Positions 61,019 to 64,000 of a stretch of 64,000 bases of DNA are shown here, piece after piece (within the stretch, counting starts at the first letter, position 1; every line of letters begins with the position of its first letter). The notes beneath the pieces are model-generated. The model saw only the letters and a list, made by a program, of their open reading frames with translations, was not told the origin of the DNA and searched no databases. Where the stretch lies: the NCBI GenBank assembly GCA_022425325.1, contig JAKMFW010000015.1:79937-143936 (forward strand), written 5' to 3'. Source of the stretch: Acidimicrobiales bacterium. Its GTDB lineage: Bacteria > Actinomycetota > Acidimicrobiia > Acidimicrobiales > Aldehydirespiratoraceae. Made by a program: the position numbers and the translations under genes.

Positions 61019-61798
61019 GTGAGCGACGCTTCAAAAGCCGGGTACGACATCGAGTTCTTCTGGGATCCGGTGTGCCCGTTCGCCTGGATCACGTCTCGTT
61101 GGGTGGAGGATGTGGCCGCGCAGACCGGCATGTCGGTCGATTGGCGGTTCATCTCACTTCGCCTGCTCAACAAGGACAAGGACTACGCCACCGAGTTCCC
61201 GCCCGAGTACGAGCAGGGTCATACGGCAGGTCTTCGCTTCCTTCGCGTGGCGGCGGCGATCCGAGCCGATCTCGGCCGGGCGCCGATGGGGTCACTGGTG
61301 CGGGCCTACGGGGAGAGTTACTGGGATCTCTCACGCGAAGAGGCGCGCGAGGTCGGAATTCGGGAGCACCTCAGCACCGGCGCCCATACCCGGGCCGTGC
61401 TCGCTTCGGCCGGCGTCGACCCCTCCTATGCCAGCGCGCTCGACGATCCCTCGTGGGATCAGGAGCTCGACGCGGAGACCGAGCTGGCGTTGAGCCGCAC
61501 GGGGCGTGATGTCGGCACGCCGATCATCACGTTCCATCGCCCCGAGGCGCCGCAGGTGTCGTTCTTCGGCCCCGTGATCTCTCGGGTGCCGCCGAGGGCC
61601 GAGTCCGTCGCCCTGTGGGATGCGGTCACCACGCTGGCGTCATTCCCGGGCTTCGCGGAGATCAAGCGCAGCATGCGTGAGGTGCCCCAACTACCTGTGC
61701 TCGGCGGGGTCAGTGCCGAACCGGCTGAGGAGGACTGGACCGGCGGCCATCGTCGGGGGCACCTGGCGAGCGACCGGGACGACGAGGCCGCTTCATGA
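61019..61798 (+). CDS. DsbA-family thioredoxin-fold protein (mycothiol-nitroreductase-like)
   Basis: A 259-residue DsbA-fold protein. EFFWDPVCPFAWITSRWVED matches the opening of the mycobacterial Rv2466c family, where the motif is CPWC. Here it is Cys19-Pro-Phe-Ala, so the resolving Cys is missing and a monothiol mechanism with mycothiol or no redox role is possible. The cis-Pro loop reads DVGTPIITFHRPE. GTG 61019 starts 7 bases after the LLM stop; the end overlaps guaD by four bases. Confidence 0.82.
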   Translation: MSDASKAGYDIEFFWDPVCPFAWITSRWVEDVAAQTGMSVDWRFISLRLLNKDKDYATEFPPEYEQGHTAGLRFLRVAAAIRADLGRAPMGSLVRAYGESYWDLSREEAREVGIREHLSTGAHTRAVLASAGVDPSYASALDDPSWDQELDAETELALSRTGRDVGTPIITFHRPEAPQVSFFGPVISRVPPRAESVALWDAVTTLASFPGFAEIKRSMREVPQLPVLGGVSAEPAEEDWTGGHRRGHLASDRDDEAAS

Positions 61799-63132
61799 GT
61801 TCGTTCACCGTCGAGGCCGATCGCTTCCAGACGCCCACCCCGGATCACCTCGAGGCCGGCCGCGTCGTGATTGCGGTGGTCGACGGCGAGATCACGGGGG
61901 TCGAGCGGGCCGGAACCGAGGCGGCGCGGGCACTCGCCGAGGCGTCAGCCGATCACCGGGTGCTCGGCGACAACCAGGTGCTGACTCCGGGGTTCATCGA
62001 CCTGCACCTCCATGCGCCGCAGTGGCAGCAGAACGGCACGGCGCTCGATCTCCCGCTCGACGAGTGGCTGTTCACCTACACGTTCCCGTTGGAGGCGAGC
62101 TTCGCTGATCGGGCCGTCGCCGAGGCGGTGTACCCCGATCTGGTGGCGACCCTGCTCGGGCACGGCACGACCACAGCGGCCTACCTCTCGTCGGTTCACG
62201 ACGAGGCGACTGCGATCCTGGCCGAGACCTGCGTCGCGCAGGGTCAGCGGGCGTTCGTCGGCCGCGTGGCGATGGATCACCCGACCGGAACGCCGGATTT
62301 CTACCGAGATCACGATGCGGTCTCGGGGATCGACGCGAGCCGTCGGTCGATCACCGATATCGCTGCGATCGACGCTGGTCGAGGCCTGGTCCGGCCGATC
62401 ATCACGCCCCGGTTCGCGCCGGCGTGCACCGACGAGATGCTGGCCGGGCTCGGACGTCTCGCCGAGGAAACCGGGACCCTGGTGCAGACCCATTGCTCCG
62501 AGAGCGACTGGGAGCACAACTACGCGTTCGAGCGCTTCGGCACGAGCGACACCGAGGCGCTCGATGCCTTCGGGCTCCTGCGGGAGCACACCTTGTTGGC
62601 GCACGCGAACCATGTACGTCCGAGCGACATCGACCTGATCGCCGAGCGGGGTGCGGTGATCGCGCACTGTCCGATCAGCAACGCGTACTTCGCCAACGCC
62701 GTGCTGCCGCTTCCCGACGCGCTGGCACGCGGCGCCCGCGTCGGTCTGGCCACCGACATCGGTGCCGGCGTGCGAGTCGGGGTGTTCCAGCAGATCCATG
62801 ACGCCGTGACCTTCTCCCGGATCCGCCAGGACGGCGTCGACGCTCGGAAGGACCCCGATGCGCGTGGCGTGCCAGATGCCGCGATCGACACGGTCACCGG
62901 CTTCTGGCTGGCGACGGCGGGTGCCGCCGAGGCGGCCGGCCTGCCCGTCGGTCTGCTGGAGCCGGGACGCCGGTTCGATGCGGTCGTGTTCGACCTCGAC
63001 GCCCCGGGTGGTGTGATCCGTCATCTTGCGCTCGACGACGAGGCGCGGCGGTTCGAGAAACTCGTGCGCCTCGCCGGCCCCCACGACATTGCCGAGGTGT
63101 GGGTCGACGGTGTGTCGGTTCATCGTCGCTGA
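61795..63132 (+). CDS. guaD: Guanine deaminase
   Basis: A 445-residue amidohydrolase. Metal and substrate elements are PGFIDLHLHAPQWQQNG (His71, His73), QTHCSESDWEHNY, LLAHANHVRPSDI, AHCPISNAYFANA and ATDIGAGVRVG, the set typical of guanine deaminases. It converts guanine to xanthine. ATG overlaps the preceding stop (ATGA). No xanthine dehydrogenase or purine transporter is near. Confidence 0.9.
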   Translation: MSSFTVEADRFQTPTPDHLEAGRVVIAVVDGEITGVERAGTEAARALAEASADHRVLGDNQVLTPGFIDLHLHAPQWQQNGTALDLPLDEWLFTYTFPLEASFADRAVAEAVYPDLVATLLGHGTTTAAYLSSVHDEATAILAETCVAQGQRAFVGRVAMDHPTGTPDFYRDHDAVSGIDASRRSITDIAAIDAGRGLVRPIITPRFAPACTDEMLAGLGRLAEETGTLVQTHCSESDWEHNYAFERFGTSDTEALDAFGLLREHTLLAHANHVRPSDIDLIAERGAVIAHCPISNAYFANAVLPLPDALARGARVGLATDIGAGVRVGVFQQIHDAVTFSRIRQDGVDARKDPDARGVPDAAIDTVTGFWLATAGAAEAAGLPVGLLEPGRRFDAVVFDLDAPGGVIRHLALDDEARRFEKLVRLAGPHDIAEVWVDGVSVHRR

Positions 63133-63154
63133 AGTGCGGGGGATTCTTCGCTGA

Positions 63155-63186
63155 GGGGCGCATAGCCCCCTAAGGTTGCGTAGGGT
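63155..63186 (+). promoter_or_regulatory. Small hairpin and two candidate -10 boxes before oleA
   Basis: GGGGC (63155-63159) and GCCCC (63165-63169) form a 5-bp stem after the guaD stop, possibly a weak terminator. TAAGGT (63171-63176) and TAGGGT (63181-63186) follow as -10 candidates; either gives a leader of about 45-60 nt before GTG 63240. Confidence 0.35.
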
Positions 63187-63239
63187 CAGGGCCGGAATTC
63201 GCCCACAGCCCCCATCGGGCGAGACAGGAAAATCCGACT

Positions 63240-64000
63240 GTGCTTGGGAATGCCACCTTCAGTTTCGACGACGTCGCGATCGTGTCTGTCGAGGCGTGCG
63301 ATGCCCCCGAGGTCGTGACCTCGGCCGAGATCGACGAGCGTCTGGCGTCGTTCTACGAGCGCACGGGAGCGACCAAGGGCCTGCTCGAATCGCTCGCCGG
63401 GATCAGCCAGCGCCGCCAGTGGCCCGAGGGTGTCTCGTTCATGGAGGCAGCGGCGATGGCGGGCGAGAAGGCGCTTGCGTCGTCGGGTATCGATCGAAGC
63501 CGCATCGGGCTGGTCGTCGATTCGAGCGTGTGTCGTGAGCGGCTCGAGCCTTCGAGTGCGGTCACCGTGCACAACCTGTTGCGGCTCCCGTCGACCTGCA
63601 TGAACTTCGACATCTCGAACGCATGCCTGGGCTTTCTCAACGGCATTCAGATCGCGGGGTCGATGATCGAGACCGGCCAGATCGATTACGCGCTTGTCGT
63701 CGATGGTGAAGGCACCCGCCAGATCCATGAGACGACCATCCAGAAGCTGCTGGCGGACGACGCGACGATCGAGGATCTGTTCGAGAACTTCGCGACCCTC
63801 ACCTTGGGTTCGGGTTCAGCGGCGATGGTGATCGGTCGCCATTCGGAGAACCCGGGTAGCCACCGGGTGAAGGGTGGCTTCTTCCGGGCTGCGTCGCAGC
63901 ATCACGAGCTGTGCGTCGGTTCGCTCGAGGGCATGCGCACCGACACCCGCGGGTTGCTCGAAGCTGGCACCGAGGTCGCCAAGCTCGGGTGGGAGGACGC
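63240..64000 (+). CDS. oleA: OleA-type long-chain thiolase (KAS III-like), C-terminus cut by window edge
   Basis: The frame is open from GTG 63240 to the window end (253 codons). The start MLGNATFSFDDVAI, AEIDERLASFYERTG, SLAGISQRRQWP, DSSVCRERLEPSSAV, FDISNACLGFLNGI and DYALVVDGEGTRQ follow OleA closely. Nucleophile Cys129 is in NACLGF, and Glu103 in RLEPS lies 26 residues before it, matching the Cys143/Glu117 spacing of Xanthomonas OleA. OleA condenses two fatty acyl-CoAs head to head to a beta-keto acid, the first step to long-chain olefins or beta-lactones. AGGA lies about 10 nt before the GTG. Confidence 0.87.
   Translation, partial: MLGNATFSFDDVAIVSVEACDAPEVVTSAEIDERLASFYERTGATKGLLESLAGISQRRQWPEGVSFMEAAAMAGEKALASSGIDRSRIGLVVDSSVCRERLEPSSAVTVHNLLRLPSTCMNFDISNACLGFLNGIQIAGSMIETGQIDYALVVDGEGTRQIHETTIQKLLADDATIEDLFENFATLTLGSGSAAMVIGRHSENPGSHRVKGGFFRAASQHHELCVGSLEGMRTDTRGLLEAGTEVAKLGWED

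Noticed and set aside
1-64000. tRNA, rRNA, CRISPR, transposase or integrase features
   Set aside because: No cloverleaf or rRNA-like sequence, regular spacer-repeat array, or recombinase motif was seen on either strand by eye.

Overview
The window is a dense, high-GC bacterial chromosome segment with short gaps (none over about 160 bases) and many 1-4 base start/stop overlaps. It looks like an actinobacterium, probably class Acidimicrobiia. That rests on actinobacterial families (DUF3039, DUF3097, double DUF427), two F420-type luciferase-like oxidoreductases, a mycothiol-nitroreductase-like thioredoxin-fold protein, a UvrD2-like HRDC helicase, and many genes whose -10 box (TANNNT or CANNNT) lies 6-7 nt before the start codon, as for leaderless mRNAs. 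The class is an inference. I found no tRNA, rRNA, CRISPR array, insertion sequence or prophage gene.

Layout. 1-5848: a tandem-domain CoA transferase cut by the left edge, a DUF2071 protein, and a coupled thiolase + HMG-CoA-synthase-like/OB-fold pair. 5989-9578: M20 peptidase, gamma-glutamyltransferase, double DUF427 protein. 16539 down to 9559 (minus): a menaquinone operon, MerR-MenF fusion > menD > menH > menC > histidine phosphatase > sugar-nucleotide-type nucleotidyltransferase, with 4-base overlaps through menC. 16627-25483: DUF3097, a Cys-type sulfatase and an AddB/AddA-like recombination helicase-nuclease pair. 25448-30375: MarR regulator, gamma-glutamylcyclotransferase-like protein, MFS transporter and two adjacent PLP fold-type II enzymes. 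30495-41785: two acyl-CoA synthetases, kynureninase, two small unknowns, a luciferase-like oxidoreductase, a superfamily 2 helicase, enoyl-CoA hydratase, cytochrome P450, DinB-like protein and pseudouridine-phosphate glycosidase. 41843-50530: a secreted helical protein, an aminotransferase + omega-amidase pair, a two-component system facing surE, an ABC-F ATPase and an alpha/beta hydrolase. 50551-64000: RarD permease, DUF3039, flavodoxin, peptidoglycan-binding membrane protein, PAP2 phosphatase, GlsB-like protein, MFS transporter, UvrD-HRDC helicase, esterase, an unknown, a luciferase-like oxidoreductase, DsbA-like protein, guanine deaminase, and an OleA-type thiolase cut by the right edge.

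The most unusual item is the menF gene. Its product carries a full MerR regulator (about 220 residues) fused in frame to isochorismate synthase, and it is read from a promoter with MerR-type geometry (19-base spacer holding a dyad) that would also be leaderless. This suggests a menaquinone entry enzyme that may control its own operon. Other leads are paired 11-base direct repeats between the two-component operon and surE, an HMG-CoA-synthase-like/OB-fold protein that has lost its catalytic Cys and all four zinc-ribbon Cys, and a hairpin that abuts that gene's Shine-Dalgarno sequence.
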